From Buttiauxella sp. B2 (GTDB taxonomy: Bacteria; Pseudomonadota; Gammaproteobacteria; Enterobacterales; Enterobacteriaceae), in assembly GCF_006376615.1 (NCBI RefSeq), contig NZ_VEXQ01000006.1, forward strand, positions 62,001-126,000: a stretch of DNA of 64,000 nt. The letters run 5' to 3'. Shown here one piece after another: positions 49,372-59,583 of this stretch (position 1 is its first letter; the number at the start of each line of letters is the position of its first letter). The translations under genes were made by a program, and so were the position numbers. The notes below the pieces were generated by a model that worked only from the letters and a program-made list of their open reading frames with translations, had not been told where the DNA came from and did not search any database.

Positions 49372-51048
49372 CTAACCCGTCACCGTTTCCTTAACCACCG
49401 GTATATCCAGCAATCCCATCATGGTATTCGCGATTTCTCTCTCACCCATTACCACCTGATTGGCACCACGTTCAGTGATGTAATCCACTTCATCGTCATA
49501 ATGGGCGCGGGCAATAATCTCAATGTCTGGGTGTTTTGTTCGTGCTGTCGCGACTATTTCACCTGCTTCGTAGCCGTTGGGTATCGTCAGTAATAACCAA
49601 CGCGCGCAATCGAGGTGGGCGATATTCATGATTTCTTCATTGGCGGCATTCCCCAGCACCGCGCGAATCCCACGTTCACGTAGTTCATCCACCCGGCTGC
49701 GAGACGTTTCAATTACCACCAGTGGAATGCCCTGAGCCATCAATTTCTCGCCCAGTAAACTTCCCACGCGCCCAAAGCCTACCAGCAAAGCATGATTGCA
49801 AATATCGACCGGTATTTGCTTCTCGTCTTCGATAGCTTCTTCCAGTGTTTGTTCTTCCAGGGTTTCGGTTTTTTCGAGGTAGCGCTCAAGAACCGCGAAT
49901 AAAATCGGATTGAGCATAATCGACAGAATTGCCCCAGCCAGCACCAAATTTTGCCCGGTTTGTGGCAGCAAATTCAGCGCCATTCCTAAGCCTGCGAGAA
50001 TAAAGGCGAACTCACCAATTTGCGCAAGGCTTGTGGCAATCGTTAATGCAGTACGTTGAGAGTGGCCAAACAGGCGCACCAGGAAGAAGGCGGCCAACGA
50101 TTTACCGAAGATGATAATTGCCACCGTACCCAGTACGGCCAGCGGTTCCTGAATCAGAATCATCGGGTCGAACAACATGCCAACCGAGACAAAAAACAGG
50201 ACTGCGAAGGCGTCTCGTAGCGGCAGTGTGTCGTGTGCGGCGCGGTGGCTGAGTTCAGATTCATTGAGCACCATGCCGGCAAAGAACGCACCCAACGCAA
50301 AGGAAACATCAAACAATTCGACGGCACCAAAGGCAATACCCAGCGCCAGCGCGAGAACGGCAAGCGTAAACAGTTCACGTGAACCCGTTGCCGCGCTGCG
50401 TGCCAGAATCCACGGCACCAGACGGCGGCCTACTATTAGCATGATGGCGATAAACGCAACGACCTTGCCGATGGTAAAGCCCATATCCAGCGACAGCGAT
50501 GCAAGGCCGACATCCCCTTTTTCAAGCATTCCGGCAACCGCAGGTAGTAGGACCAGCGTTAATACCATTACCAGGTCTTCAACAATCAACCAGCCAATCG
50601 CAATTTGTCCACGCTGGCTGTCTATTAACTGCCGTTCTTCAAGCGCCCGCAGCAGCACCACGGTACTGGCGGTGGAAAGGCACAGACCAAAGACGATGCC
50701 GGTCATCAATGGCCAACCCATCAACGATGAAAGCGCCATTCCCAGAAGCGTTGCCACAGCAATTTGGGCAATCGCTCCGGGGATGGCGATGGCCTTTACC
50801 GCCATCAAATCCTTCAAAGAGAAATGCAGACCAACACCAAACATCAGCAGGATCACACCCAGCTCCGCCAACTCGGGAGCGAGTTTAGTATCTGCGACAA
50901 AGCCAGGCGTAAAAGGGCCGGCTAAAACCCCAGCTAACAAATAGCCCACCAACGGTGATATGCGCAGTTTATTGGCGAGCATGCCGAGTAAAAAGGCCAG
51001 TACAAGGCCACCGACAATGGTGGTGATAAGCGGGGTGGCGTGATGCAT
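49372..51048 (-). CDS. ybaL: YbaL, Kef-type cation/proton antiporter
   Basis: CPA2-family transporter of 558 residues: about 12 helices (1-385) and a C-terminal Rossmann RCK/TrkA-N domain from about 415 (HALLVGFGRVGSLLGEKL). The ATG at 51048 is chosen because AAGGAG precedes it and MHHATPLITT equals the E. coli start; an upstream frame to 51087 adds 13 unrelated residues. Physiological ion not established. Confidence 0.95.
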   Translation of the reverse strand: MHHATPLITTIVGGLVLAFLLGMLANKLRISPLVGYLLAGVLAGPFTPGFVADTKLAPELAELGVILLMFGVGLHFSLKDLMAVKAIAIPGAIAQIAVATLLGMALSSLMGWPLMTGIVFGLCLSTASTVVLLRALEERQLIDSQRGQIAIGWLIVEDLVMVLTLVLLPAVAGMLEKGDVGLASLSLDMGFTIGKVVAFIAIMLIVGRRLVPWILARSAATGSRELFTLAVLALALGIAFGAVELFDVSFALGAFFAGMVLNESELSHRAAHDTLPLRDAFAVLFFVSVGMLFDPMILIQEPLAVLGTVAIIIFGKSLAAFFLVRLFGHSQRTALTIATSLAQIGEFAFILAGLGMALNLLPQTGQNLVLAGAILSIMLNPILFAVLERYLEKTETLEEQTLEEAIEDEKQIPVDICNHALLVGFGRVGSLLGEKLMAQGIPLVVIETSRSRVDELRERGIRAVLGNAANEEIMNIAHLDCARWLLLTIPNGYEAGEIVATARTKHPDIEIIARAHYDDEVDYITERGANQVVMGEREIANTMMGLLDIPVVKETVTG

Positions 51049-51242
51049 TCCGTCTCCTTTCGTAATTAATGAGATCCAAAACTCCAATAATCTACTTTTA
51101 GTTTATGACAATTTTTTAAGCGATGTGTGTGTTAAATATGTAGTTTTTCATGAAAAGGCGCATTTAGACAAAAATTGGCATCTGACGGGGGTTTTATACA
51201 CTTAATTTAAGAAAGTGTTGGCAATATGTGGGGGAAGATAGA

Positions 51243-51263
51243 GGCCAGGTGTGTTCTCTGGCC
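51243..51263 (-). terminator. Hairpin after fsr
   Basis: GGCCAG/CTGGCC stem with a 9-nt loop, followed on the minus strand by a pyrimidine-rich TCTATCTTCC. Weak intrinsic terminator for fsr. Confidence 0.5.
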
Positions 51264-51270
51264 CTTATAA

Positions 51271-52479
51271 CTATGACTTATGGCGATTATCAGGCAGGAA
51301 TATAGTCAATATGCCGAGAAGTGGTAGGAAAGCACATATTTTATAGACTAATTCGATACTGGTATGGTCGGCGACCAGGCCTAGTATTGCAGCACCCAAA
51401 CCGCCCATCCCAAAGGCAAATCCAAAGAACAGACCGGAAACCATGCCGATACGCCCTGGCATCAGTTCTTGTGCATAGACCAGAATTGCTGAAAACGCGG
51501 AGGCGAGAATAAAGCCGATGATGACCGTCAGGATGCCTGTCCAGTACAGCGATACATAAGGCAGGAACAGGGTAAATGGTGCGACGCCGAGGATTGATCC
51601 CCATATGACATATTTTCGCCCAATCTTGTCACCAACTGGGCCGCCAATCACCGTCCCTGCGGCGACTGCAAATAAGAACGCGAATAGGTGGAATTGGGCA
51701 TTTTGCACTGACAAACCAAACTTGTGCATCAAATAGAAGGTGTAATAGCTGCTGATGCTCGCCATATAGAAATATTTAGAGAAAATCAGCACCAGCAAAA
51801 CAGACACCGCCTGAATCACTTGTTTACGGGGTAAAGGGTTAACCACTGGAGCGGCAGCTTTACCTTTTGCCATACGGTGTTGTGCGGCATACCAGCGGCT
51901 GATTTGCAGCAAAACAATGATTGCCAACAGTGCAGCCAGCACGAACCAGCCGACGTTGCCTTTGCCGTAAGGGGCAATAATTAACGCTGCCAATAAAGGG
52001 CCTAAAGAGCTACCAAAGTTGCCCCCGACCTGGAATAGTGATTGCGCAAGACCATGACGTCCACCCGATGCCATTCGGGCCACGCGGGAGGATTCTGGGT
52101 GGAATACCGAAGACCCCGTACCGACAAGCCCGGCGGCCAATAACACCATCGGGAAACTGCCGGCCAGCGCCAGAATAACTAACCCGCAAAGTGTGAAACA
52201 CATACCAATCGGCAACGACCATGGCATCGGGTATTTATCGGTGTAGTATCCTACCACCGGCTGGAGTAACGATGAGGTGACCTGGAAGGTCAACGTTATC
52301 ATCCCGATCTGCACAAAGCTCAGCGAGAACTCACTCTGTAATAGCGGATAAAGCGCCAGAATAAGTGACTGAATCATATCGTTGAGCAAATGAGAGAGGC
52401 TGATGGCCCCAAGAATACCAAATGCAGTACGCGCCTTTTTAGGTTCAGGCGACGCGAGAGTTTGTTCCGAGATTGCCAT
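51271..52479 (-). CDS. fsr: Fsr, fosmidomycin-resistance MFS exporter
   Basis: Major facilitator superfamily exporter with 12 predicted helices, 402 residues (E. coli Fsr 406). The MFS loop motif is present as YYTDKYPMPW after helix 2 and GPVGDKIGRK after helix 8. In E. coli it gives fosmidomycin resistance. It is divergent from ushA, as in E. coli. Confidence 0.95.
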   Translation of the reverse strand: MAISEQTLASPEPKKARTAFGILGAISLSHLLNDMIQSLILALYPLLQSEFSLSFVQIGMITLTFQVTSSLLQPVVGYYTDKYPMPWSLPIGMCFTLCGLVILALAGSFPMVLLAAGLVGTGSSVFHPESSRVARMASGGRHGLAQSLFQVGGNFGSSLGPLLAALIIAPYGKGNVGWFVLAALLAIIVLLQISRWYAAQHRMAKGKAAAPVVNPLPRKQVIQAVSVLLVLIFSKYFYMASISSYYTFYLMHKFGLSVQNAQFHLFAFLFAVAAGTVIGGPVGDKIGRKYVIWGSILGVAPFTLFLPYVSLYWTGILTVIIGFILASAFSAILVYAQELMPGRIGMVSGLFFGFAFGMGGLGAAILGLVADHTSIELVYKICAFLPLLGILTIFLPDNRHKS

Positions 52480-52668
52480 AAGTACCTGTAATTAATAAAT
52501 TGATTGTTTTTTAGCCCAGTTCACTGATGGAACCGTAGGAAATCATTACCCAGCTAACATACCTGCAGCACTGAGTTGAAGAAAGTCACAATCATGAAAA
52601 GTTACTTGTCTATGCTAGTAGCTGTCTGCTATTGGTGCGGAAGTATTTATTGAATATGGAGATTTGCG

Positions 52669-54321
52669 ATGAAGTTCGTAGTGAAAGGGGTGACCACAGC
52701 ACTGCTTATGGCAGTCAGTTTGACCAGTGCATCTGCGCTGGCCTGGGAAAAAGATAAAACCTATAACATCACCATTTTGCATACCAACGATCACCATGGT
52801 CATTTCTGGCGTAACGAGCATGCTGAATATGGGCTTGCGGCACAAAAAACTCTGGTGGATAGCATTCGTAAAGAGGTTGCGCAGAAGGGCGGGAGCGTTC
52901 TGCTGCTTTCTGGTGGCGACATCAATACAGGCGTTCCTGAGTCCGATTTGCAGGATGCAGAACCCGATTTCCGTGGTATGAACCTGATTGGCTACGATGC
53001 GATGGCTATCGGCAACCATGAATTCGACAATCCTTTGTCTGTGTTACGCCAGCAAGAGAAATGGGCCAAATTCCCGCTGCTGTCGGCTAACATTTACCAG
53101 AAAAGCACCGGCGAACGCCTATTTAAGCCATGGGCCATCTTCAAGCCTCAGGGCATTAAAATCGCGGTTATCGGTTTAACCACTGACGATACGGCGAAAA
53201 TTGGCAATCCAGAAAACTTTACCGATATCGAATTCCGCAAACCTGCAGATGAAGCAAAACTGGTGATTCAGGAACTGCAATCCACTGAAAAACCGGATGT
53301 GCTTATCGCCGCAACTCATATGGGTCACTACGACAACGGTCAACATGGATCCAACGCGCCAGGTGATGTTGAAATGGCCCGTAGCCTGCCTGCTGGTGCC
53401 TTGACGATGATTGTCGGTGGCCACTCGCAAAACCCAGTCTGTATGGCTGCGGAAAATAAAAAACAGGTTGATTACGTGCCAGGAACGCCATGTGCACCGG
53501 ATAAGCAAAACGGTATCTGGATTGTTCAGGCGCATGAGTGGGGCAAATACGTCGGGCGTGCTGATTTTGAATTCCGTAACGGCGAGATGAAACTGGTGCA
53601 TTACCAGCTAATCCCTATCAACCTGAAGAAAAAAATTACCTACGATAACGGTGAAAGTGAGCGTGTGCTTTACACCCCGCAAATTCCTGAAAACCAGCAA
53701 ATGCTCTCATTGTTGACGCCATTCCAGAACAAAGGCCAGGCACAGCTAAATGTGAAAGTCGGTAGCGTAAATGGTCATATGGAAGGGGATCGCAGCAAAG
53801 TTCGTTTCGTGCAAACCAATCTGGCGCGTCTGTTGCTTGCGGCACAAATGGACAGAACCGGTGCAGATTTTGCAGTGATGAGCGGGGGTGGCATTCGTGA
53901 TTCGATTGAAACCGGCGACATTACTTATAAAGATGTACTGAAAGTGCAGCCATTTGGTAATACCGTGGTTTATACCGAGATGACAGGCAAAGAAGTGACG
54001 GAATATCTGAGCGCGGTTGCACAGAAGAAACCAGACTCTGGTGCCTATCCGCAGTTCTCGAATGTCAGCTTTGTGGCAACCGCCGCAGGTTTGCAAGATT
54101 TGAAAATCAAAGGTGAGCCAGTTGACCCTGCGAAAACCTACCGTATGGCGACGTTAAACTTTAACGCCACTGGTGGTGACGGTTATCCTGAAATCGATAA
54201 AAAACCGGGCTATGTAAACACCGGTTTTGTCGATGCCGAAGTGTTGAAGCAGTACATCGAAAAGAACTCTCCGCTCGATGTAAATGCTTACGAACCTAAA
54301 GGCGAAGTAAGCTGGCAGTAA
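52669..54321 (+). CDS. ushA: UshA, periplasmic UDP-sugar hydrolase/5'-nucleotidase
   Basis: Secreted dimetal phosphatase of 550 residues: signal peptide ending SASALA-WEKDK, metallophosphatase domain with ILHTNDHHGHF, SGGDINTGVPE and GNHEFDNP, and C-terminal nucleotide-binding domain (NFNATGGDGYPEI). It breaks down UDP-sugars and nucleotides in the periplasm to feed salvage, with gsk and apt nearby in the same region. Confidence 0.97.
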   Translation: MKFVVKGVTTALLMAVSLTSASALAWEKDKTYNITILHTNDHHGHFWRNEHAEYGLAAQKTLVDSIRKEVAQKGGSVLLLSGGDINTGVPESDLQDAEPDFRGMNLIGYDAMAIGNHEFDNPLSVLRQQEKWAKFPLLSANIYQKSTGERLFKPWAIFKPQGIKIAVIGLTTDDTAKIGNPENFTDIEFRKPADEAKLVIQELQSTEKPDVLIAATHMGHYDNGQHGSNAPGDVEMARSLPAGALTMIVGGHSQNPVCMAAENKKQVDYVPGTPCAPDKQNGIWIVQAHEWGKYVGRADFEFRNGEMKLVHYQLIPINLKKKITYDNGESERVLYTPQIPENQQMLSLLTPFQNKGQAQLNVKVGSVNGHMEGDRSKVRFVQTNLARLLLAAQMDRTGADFAVMSGGGIRDSIETGDITYKDVLKVQPFGNTVVYTEMTGKEVTEYLSAVAQKKPDSGAYPQFSNVSFVATAAGLQDLKIKGEPVDPAKTYRMATLNFNATGGDGYPEIDKKPGYVNTGFVDAEVLKQYIEKNSPLDVNAYEPKGEVSWQ

Positions 54322-54327
54322 GAGCTT

Positions 54328-54356
54328 GCTCCTCTCCGCCTGGAGAGGAGCTATTT
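54328..54356. terminator. ushA terminator
   Basis: 10-bp perfect stem GCTCCTCTCC/GGAGAGGAGC, loop GCCT, then TATTTT. Its right side meets the stop codon of the convergent AraC-type gene. Confidence 0.88.
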
Positions 54357-55238
54357 TAATGGCAACAAAATATCCGTCTGCTGCGCGTGCTCGGGATGGT
54401 TTTTATCCAGTTCCAGGTAGCGGAAGTAAACCGGGAAATCACGTAATTCCTCGCCACTTTGCGGTAACCACTGGCGATAAAGATAGTAAACGCTATCGCT
54501 GATTCGCTCATAAGCACCAACATGCCGAACGATCGCACAACGCCCGCCAGGAATGGTTTTACTGATAACGCCCTGCGGGTTTTCAGGAACTTGCCCGTTG
54601 GCTTCGGGGTTCAATTCACCGCAGACATCGAAACGAAACTCATCACCAGGTGTGGTGAGCGGATCGTTCCACGGCACGCCGTATGTGCCTTGCGTGGTGT
54701 AGTCTGAAAGACCTGATGCTTTACGCCACTCAATAAACGTCGCGACCGTATTATTCACGAGCATCGGGTCGCCAAGATGTTCCAGAACAGCCACTTTCAT
54801 CGGTTCGACGTTAATTATTTTCACATCCATATTCGCAAGCCTCTGCTGATTTTCCCGTCCGGGAAATTGAAAATGTATATGCCAGTCAACCCATACAGGA
54901 TCTTTGCGAAATTCGCTGGGCGTCAGGCCGAAGGTATTTTTGAAGGCTCGGGAAAATGATTCAGGATTTTCAAATCCGGCATCAAGGGCAATGTTAATCA
55001 CTCTTTCCTGCGGGTCATTCACCAGCCGGAAAGAAGCCCTTTTCAGCCGCATCAGCGTGATATAACGGCTGATGCTTATTCCGCAGAACTGGCTGAACTG
55101 GCGATGAAAGTGAAAACGTGAAAAACAGGCGACGTCACTGAGTTGCTCGACGGATAACGAGCTGTCCAGATGCTGTTCAATATAGGCAAATACTTGTTCA
55201 AAACGCCGGGTATATCTTTCGTGTTTTTCGCTATTCAT
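54351..55238 (-). CDS. AraC-family regulator with GyrI-like domain
   Basis: A 295-residue regulator of the Rob/SbmC-type layout: N-terminal AraC double helix-turn-helix (about 12-110, with LSVEQLSDVACFSRFHFHRQF and INIALDAGFENPESFSRAFK) and a C-terminal GyrI/SOUL-like small-molecule domain (about 135-295). Such proteins sense drugs or other small amphipathic ligands. Not present between ushA and ybaK in E. coli. The regulon is unknown; fsr next door but one is a possible but unproven target. Confidence 0.88.
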   Translation of the reverse strand: MNSEKHERYTRRFEQVFAYIEQHLDSSLSVEQLSDVACFSRFHFHRQFSQFCGISISRYITLMRLKRASFRLVNDPQERVINIALDAGFENPESFSRAFKNTFGLTPSEFRKDPVWVDWHIHFQFPGRENQQRLANMDVKIINVEPMKVAVLEHLGDPMLVNNTVATFIEWRKASGLSDYTTQGTYGVPWNDPLTTPGDEFRFDVCGELNPEANGQVPENPQGVISKTIPGGRCAIVRHVGAYERISDSVYYLYRQWLPQSGEELRDFPVYFRYLELDKNHPEHAQQTDILLPLK

Positions 55239-55330
55239 TATTCCTCCCTCAAGGCGTTAACTTTGCCAGTGACCATTGAACTTGTCCTGACCGAGATTGC
55301 TCTTTTGGAGGGATGTCTGCGTAAAACACG

Positions 55331-55810
55331 TTAGTCTCGGCGGGCAATTTCAGCGAAAGTCGCATTCAGCAGTTTTGCGAGATCTGTGGCGGCTAGTTCA
55401 ATATCCAGACCGCGTTTTCCGCCAGAAACATAAATGGATGAGAATGTCTGTGCCGGGGCGTCGATGACTGTCGGCAGGCGTTTTTTTTGCCCCAGAGGGC
55501 TAATCCCTCCCACCAGATAACCGGTAATCCGCTGGGCAACCATCGGGTCGGCCATATCCACTTTTTTGGCTCCCAACGCTTTCGCCACTTTTTTTAAATC
55601 CAGTTGGCCGGAAACCGGAGTCACCGCTACCGCTAACTGCTTCATGTCGCCATTAATGGCAACCAGCAACGTTTTGTAGACTTGCTCGGCATTCAGTCCA
55701 AGTTTGCGTACCACTTCATCACCAAAATTTGTTTCACTCGGATCATGGTCATAAGCATGTAACTGAAATGGAACGCGGTTTTTTTCGAGAAGTTTAACGG
55801 CTGGTGTCAT
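55331..55810 (-). CDS. ybaK: YbaK, Cys-tRNA(Pro) deacylase
   Basis: Trans-editing enzyme that removes cysteine from tRNA-Pro. The 159-residue product has the YbaK/ProX core with the conserved Lys in [21 protein letters not shown] and [13 protein letters not shown]. Same length and order as E. coli; chiX and ybaP follow. Confidence 0.95.
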   Translation of the reverse strand: MTPAVKLLEKNRVPFQLHAYDHDPSETNFGDEVVRKLGLNAEQVYKTLLVAINGDMKQLAVAVTPVSGQLDLKKVAKALGAKKVDMADPMVAQRITGYLVGGISPLGQKKRLPTVIDAPAQTFSSIYVSGGKRGLDIELAATDLAKLLNATFAEIARRD

Positions 55811-55934
55811 GTGTCCTTCTTAGTGCTTTGTCTGAAAAGCGCACAAATTAATAAATGGAGTGATAAGTTTATTAAATATTATATTGTCACTTAATAGTGA
55901 TAGCGTTAATCGTCACATTGAGCGACAATTCTGT

Positions 55935-56019
55935 TTCTGGTCATTAATTTGGTCAGAATAACTACAATAATATACAAATTCCTCTTTGACGGGCCAATAG
56001 CGATATTGGCCGTTTTTTT
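55935..56019 (+). ncRNA. chiX: ChiX (MicM/SroB) small RNA
   Basis: Hfq-dependent sRNA that in E. coli represses chitoporin chiP and chbBC. It lies between ybaK and ybaP as in E. coli. The 3' half is essentially identical: AATTCCTCTTTGACGGGCC, then the terminator stem GGCCAATA/TATTGGCC with loop GCGA and a seven-T tail (56013-56019). The 5' hairpin differs in sequence (stem 55935-55940 with 55953-55958) but keeps its position. The 5' end is inferred by alignment with the 84-nt E. coli RNA. Its tail overlaps the ybaP stop codon. Confidence 0.88.
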
Positions 56020-56818
56020 ATTTGTTTTTCAACAACTCAGATAAATTCCCTTCGCCATACAAATGCAACGCTCCTACAGCAACAACATAGCTTCCTTCGG
56101 GTAATCGTTGCAAAAAAGCCTGCCACCGAAGGTTACGCTGAAGCATAAGTACATCATATAACTCGTCACCAAATGTATTGGGCAGTGAAACTTTCCCGCG
56201 TAGTGGAGGGCTTTCCATCCACCAGCTGATCATCGTTTGTAGCAAACGTGCGTTGGTATGCCAGTGTTCGAGGGTGTCGGTTAACAGCGGCATTCCGCCA
56301 TCGGGTAATTTGGTGAGGATATCAATCTGATGTTGAGCACCTTCCAGTTCAATCACTGGAACCGCCATGGCTTTTGCGGCCTCCAGTAACTGAAAATCAA
56401 TCCCGTACTCAGCGCGCAAACCCAGGCGCTGCGCCTGATAAGCTTGCAGCACCAGCGCAATTTGCCAGGCAGGCTGGTTATCAATTTGGCTCAGTGGGAT
56501 GCCCAATTCCTGCGATAACGAGACAATCTGCGCCCAGTCATCGGCGGGCAGGCGTTGCTCAAGCGGGAGTTCATCGGGATTATTCGGGAAAGGCGAGCCG
56601 CCTTCAGAAATATCAGCTTCGACAATCAGTGCGTCGGCATCTCTGAGCTTGTTGATAAGCTTATCGGATAGCGGCGCCATGTCGCGCGTGCCCATATGGA
56701 TGCTGCCGACCAGGTGTAGCGAACGGTTGCCCGCAAGTGTGATATCAAGCGCAGGCCAGGGATAAGTGGTGGCAGTTAAGCGGGAGAAAAGCGTGCGAAC
56801 TCTTTGCAACAGACCCAT
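56018..56818 (-). CDS. ybaP: YbaP, TraB/GumN-family protein
   Basis: A 266-residue member of the TraB/PrgY/GumN family, thought to be metalloproteases of the Tiki type. The GxxH motif is in LVGSIHMGTRD near residue 37, and the distal VVAVGALHLYGEGNL is near the C terminus. Homologous to E. coli YbaP (264 aa). Function unknown. Antisense by 2 bases to the chiX terminator. Confidence 0.93.
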   Translation of the reverse strand: MGLLQRVRTLFSRLTATTYPWPALDITLAGNRSLHLVGSIHMGTRDMAPLSDKLINKLRDADALIVEADISEGGSPFPNNPDELPLEQRLPADDWAQIVSLSQELGIPLSQIDNQPAWQIALVLQAYQAQRLGLRAEYGIDFQLLEAAKAMAVPVIELEGAQHQIDILTKLPDGGMPLLTDTLEHWHTNARLLQTMISWWMESPPLRGKVSLPNTFGDELYDVLMLQRNLRWQAFLQRLPEGSYVVAVGALHLYGEGNLSELLKNK

Positions 56819-56875
56819 ATAGCTGATTTCCTGGCTAAAAAGTCATGCTACCGCTGCGATGAGTCTGGTGCAAAT

Positions 56876-56901
56876 TTCCCCACGCGAGGTAGCGTGGGGA
56901 A
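56876..56901 (-). terminator. copA terminator
   Basis: 10-bp perfect stem TTCCCCACGC/GCGTGGGGAA, 6-nt loop, followed on the minus strand by ATTTG. It lies 7 bp after the copA stop. Confidence 0.82.
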
Positions 56902-56907
56902 GATGGA

Positions 56908-59415
56908 TTAGTCTTTCGGTTTAAAGCGCAATAAACGGTTGGCGTTGCTGACCACCGTAATGGATGACAGCGCCATTGCAGCCCCGGCAACAACTGGGTT
57001 CAGTAATGTTCCTGTCAGCGGGTACAAAATCCCTGCAGCAATCGGAATCCCCAGAGTGTTGTAAATAAACGCCCCCATCAGGTTTTGCTTCATGTTGCTG
57101 AGCGTAGCTTTGGATATCGCCAACGCATCAGCCACCCCAACCAGACTGTGGCGCATCAACGTAATTGCGGCGGTTTCGATAGCGACGTCACTACCTCCAC
57201 CCATCGCAATCCCTACTTCAGCTTGCGCTAATGCTGGCGCATCGTTGATACCGTCACCAACCATCGCAACCTGCCGGCCTTGTTGTTGCAGGTTTTTAAT
57301 CGCTTCGGCTTTGCCATCAGGCAATACGCCTGCGATAACTTCATCAATACCTGCTTCTTTGGCAATCGCGTTAGCGGTGGTTGGGTTGTCCCCGGTTAAC
57401 ATCACCAGACGGTAGCCGTTACGGTGCAAGCGTTGCAATGCACTGACGCTATCGGAGCGCAGTGGATCGCGGATGGCGAACAATGCGACCAGTTTCCCGT
57501 CTATCGCCAGCAGAACCGGTGTGGCCCCACGGCTGGCCTGAGCTTCAATTTCTGCGGCCATCAGACGGGTATCAACACTTTGTTCATCAAGCAGCGCTTT
57601 GTTGCCGAGCAGTAACTGATGCCCTTCGGTTTCACCGCTGACACCCAATCCACGCAAAGTGCGGAAGGCATTCACCTGCGGCAATTCAACACCGTCCGCT
57701 TTATCAAGAATAGCGCGGGCGAGTGGGTGGCTGGAGCCTTGTTCCAGCGCTGCGGCCAATCTCAACGTATCAGCCTCAGACCAGTCGTTGTAGGTCACAA
57801 CTGTGACGACCTGCGGTTTACCTTCGGTCAGCGTACCGGTTTTATCAAAGACGATAGTATCGAGCGTGCTGGCGCGTTGCAGGGCATCGGCATCACGTAC
57901 TAACACGCCAAACTCAGCGGCACGGCCCACACCAGAAATAATCGACATCGGCGTTGCCAGACCAAGCGCACAAGGACAGGCAATAATTAGCACCGTGGTG
58001 GCAATCACTAGCGTGTATACAATTTGCGGGGCCGGGCCGAAGAAATACCAGATTGCGGCGCTAAACAGGGCAATCAGAACCACTACTGGCACGAATACCG
58101 CTGAGATTTTATCGGCCAGTTGGCCGATTTCAGGCTTGCTGCTTTGTGCCTGGCGTACCATACGGATAATACGAGACAGCGTAGTGTGGCTGCCTGTTGC
58201 TGTGGCGCGGAACAGCACGCTGCCATCTTGCACGACAGTCCCCGCATGAATAGGCTCATCGGTAGATTTTTGTTGTGGCACCGGCTCGCCAGTCAGCATC
58301 GCTTCATCAAACCAGGCTTCACCCTGGGTAATTTCCCCGTCGACTGGCACACGGTCACCGGTCGTCAAACGCAGAACCATGCCTGCTGTCACTTCCGCCA
58401 GAGGGACACTTTTTTCGCCTTCATCAGTAACCACTCGTGCAGTTGGGGGCGTTAAATCCAGCAGGCGTTCCAGCGCTTTAGAAGAGCGTTGGCGAGCGCG
58501 TTGTTCCAGCATATGCCCAAGGTTAATCAGGCCAATAATCATTGCGCTGGCTTCATAATAGAGATGGCGTGCTTCCATCGGGAAGTGCTGTGGCCAAATG
58601 TTGACAGTAATGGAGTAAATCCACGCGGCACCGGTACCCAGAGCGACCAGTGTATCCATGGTGGCGGTTTTATTGAGCAAACTGCGCCAGGCGCTACGAT
58701 AGAAATGACCACCAGCGAATACCATTACGCCTAACGTGACAATACCGATTGCCAGCCACAATGAACGGTTGTCGTCGGTGACCATCATATTGTCACCGAA
58801 CATTCCCCACACCATCACCGGAATACCAACGGCAAGGGCTAAAATAGCTTGCCAGCGGAAGCGTTTAACGGCGGCATTGGCAGTTTCTTGCTGGCGTTCA
58901 CGGCGTTTCGCATCGTCTTCGATGGCTTCTGCCCCGTATCCGACGCTTTCAACCGCTTTTACTAAAGATTCGGCAGAGGCAGAGCCCATAATCAGGGCGC
59001 TGCGCTCGGCAAGATTTACCCGTGCCAGGCTGACTCCGGGGACGTTTTGCAACGCACTCTGTACCCGGGTCACACAACTGGCGCAGCTCATCCCGTTGAT
59101 CAACAACTGTTGGCTATCGTCGTCATCTTCGGTGGCTGTCGGAAGCTGTGGAGCGGCCGCTGTCAGTGCTTCCGACGGGGTTGATGACTCTGTCAGCGGA
59201 TCAGACTTTGGGTGGCTGGCAGCCGCCGCGTCGTACCCGGCTTGTTTCACTGTGTTGATTAATTCGTCAACGGTTGCAGTGCCCGTTACGCTGGCGTGAG
59301 TTTGTGTGACTTCGGCCTGCTCAACGTCAGGGCGTTGTTCCAGACTTTCTTTAACGCGTTTAACGCAATGACCACAAGTCAGGCCATCAAGATTTAGATC
59401 GATAACGTGAGACAT
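56908..59415 (-). CDS. copA: CopA, Cu(I)-exporting P-type ATPase
   Basis: P1B-type ATPase of 835 residues. Two N-terminal heavy-metal domains have GLTCGHC (Cys14, Cys17) and GMSCASC (Cys111, Cys114). The membrane core has the CPC motif in IACPCALGL; phosphorylation is at [12 protein letters not shown] and the hinge at GDGINDAP. The ATG at 59415 is chosen from two adjacent ATGs because GGAG is 7 nt before it and MSHVIDL matches E. coli. A slippery site at codons 69-70 predicts a short copper chaperone as a second product. Controlled by CueR. Confidence 0.97.
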   Translation of the reverse strand: MSHVIDLNLDGLTCGHCVKRVKESLEQRPDVEQAEVTQTHASVTGTATVDELINTVKQAGYDAAAASHPKSDPLTESSTPSEALTAAAPQLPTATEDDDDSQQLLINGMSCASCVTRVQSALQNVPGVSLARVNLAERSALIMGSASAESLVKAVESVGYGAEAIEDDAKRRERQQETANAAVKRFRWQAILALAVGIPVMVWGMFGDNMMVTDDNRSLWLAIGIVTLGVMVFAGGHFYRSAWRSLLNKTATMDTLVALGTGAAWIYSITVNIWPQHFPMEARHLYYEASAMIIGLINLGHMLEQRARQRSSKALERLLDLTPPTARVVTDEGEKSVPLAEVTAGMVLRLTTGDRVPVDGEITQGEAWFDEAMLTGEPVPQQKSTDEPIHAGTVVQDGSVLFRATATGSHTTLSRIIRMVRQAQSSKPEIGQLADKISAVFVPVVVLIALFSAAIWYFFGPAPQIVYTLVIATTVLIIACPCALGLATPMSIISGVGRAAEFGVLVRDADALQRASTLDTIVFDKTGTLTEGKPQVVTVVTYNDWSEADTLRLAAALEQGSSHPLARAILDKADGVELPQVNAFRTLRGLGVSGETEGHQLLLGNKALLDEQSVDTRLMAAEIEAQASRGATPVLLAIDGKLVALFAIRDPLRSDSVSALQRLHRNGYRLVMLTGDNPTTANAIAKEAGIDEVIAGVLPDGKAEAIKNLQQQGRQVAMVGDGINDAPALAQAEVGIAMGGGSDVAIETAAITLMRHSLVGVADALAISKATLSNMKQNLMGAFIYNTLGIPIAAGILYPLTGTLLNPVVAGAAMALSSITVVSNANRLLRFKPKD
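59201..59212 (-). other. Programmed -1 frameshift site in copA
   Basis: On the minus strand codons CAC-CCA-AAG contain the slippery sequence C-CCA-AAG at residues 69-70. A -1 slip then reads GTC-TGA, giving a 71-residue protein made of only the first metal-binding domain. E. coli copA uses the same heptamer to make the CopA(Z) chaperone. Confidence 0.85.
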
Positions 59416-59446
59416 CATCCGACTCCTTTTATTTGGGATTACGATA

Positions 59447-59477
59447 AGCCTAAACCTTCCATCAAGGGGAAGGTCAA
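59447..59477 (-). promoter_or_regulatory. CueR-controlled promoter of copA
   Basis: Minus strand: -35 TTGACC and -10 TAGGCT separated by 19 bp, the long spacing typical of MerR-family promoters. The spacer region holds the CueR dyad ACCTTCC/GGAAGGT (59454-59474). Confidence 0.92.
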
Positions 59478-59583
59478 GGTTTTATCTGGCAGATGATCGT
59501 TTTAGATCTTTTATTACAGTAATAGCAGAGTGAAAGAGAGATAATCGAGGGCAATAAACAGCCTATCACCATGAATAGTCAAT

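Noticed and set aside
50177..50944. 255-codon open frame opposite ybaL
   Set aside because: Antisense to a conserved transporter; S/T/P/R-rich composition typical of shadow frames.
58736..59299. 187-codon open frame opposite copA
   Set aside because: Antisense to the conserved metal-binding and first helix region of copA; no start signal.
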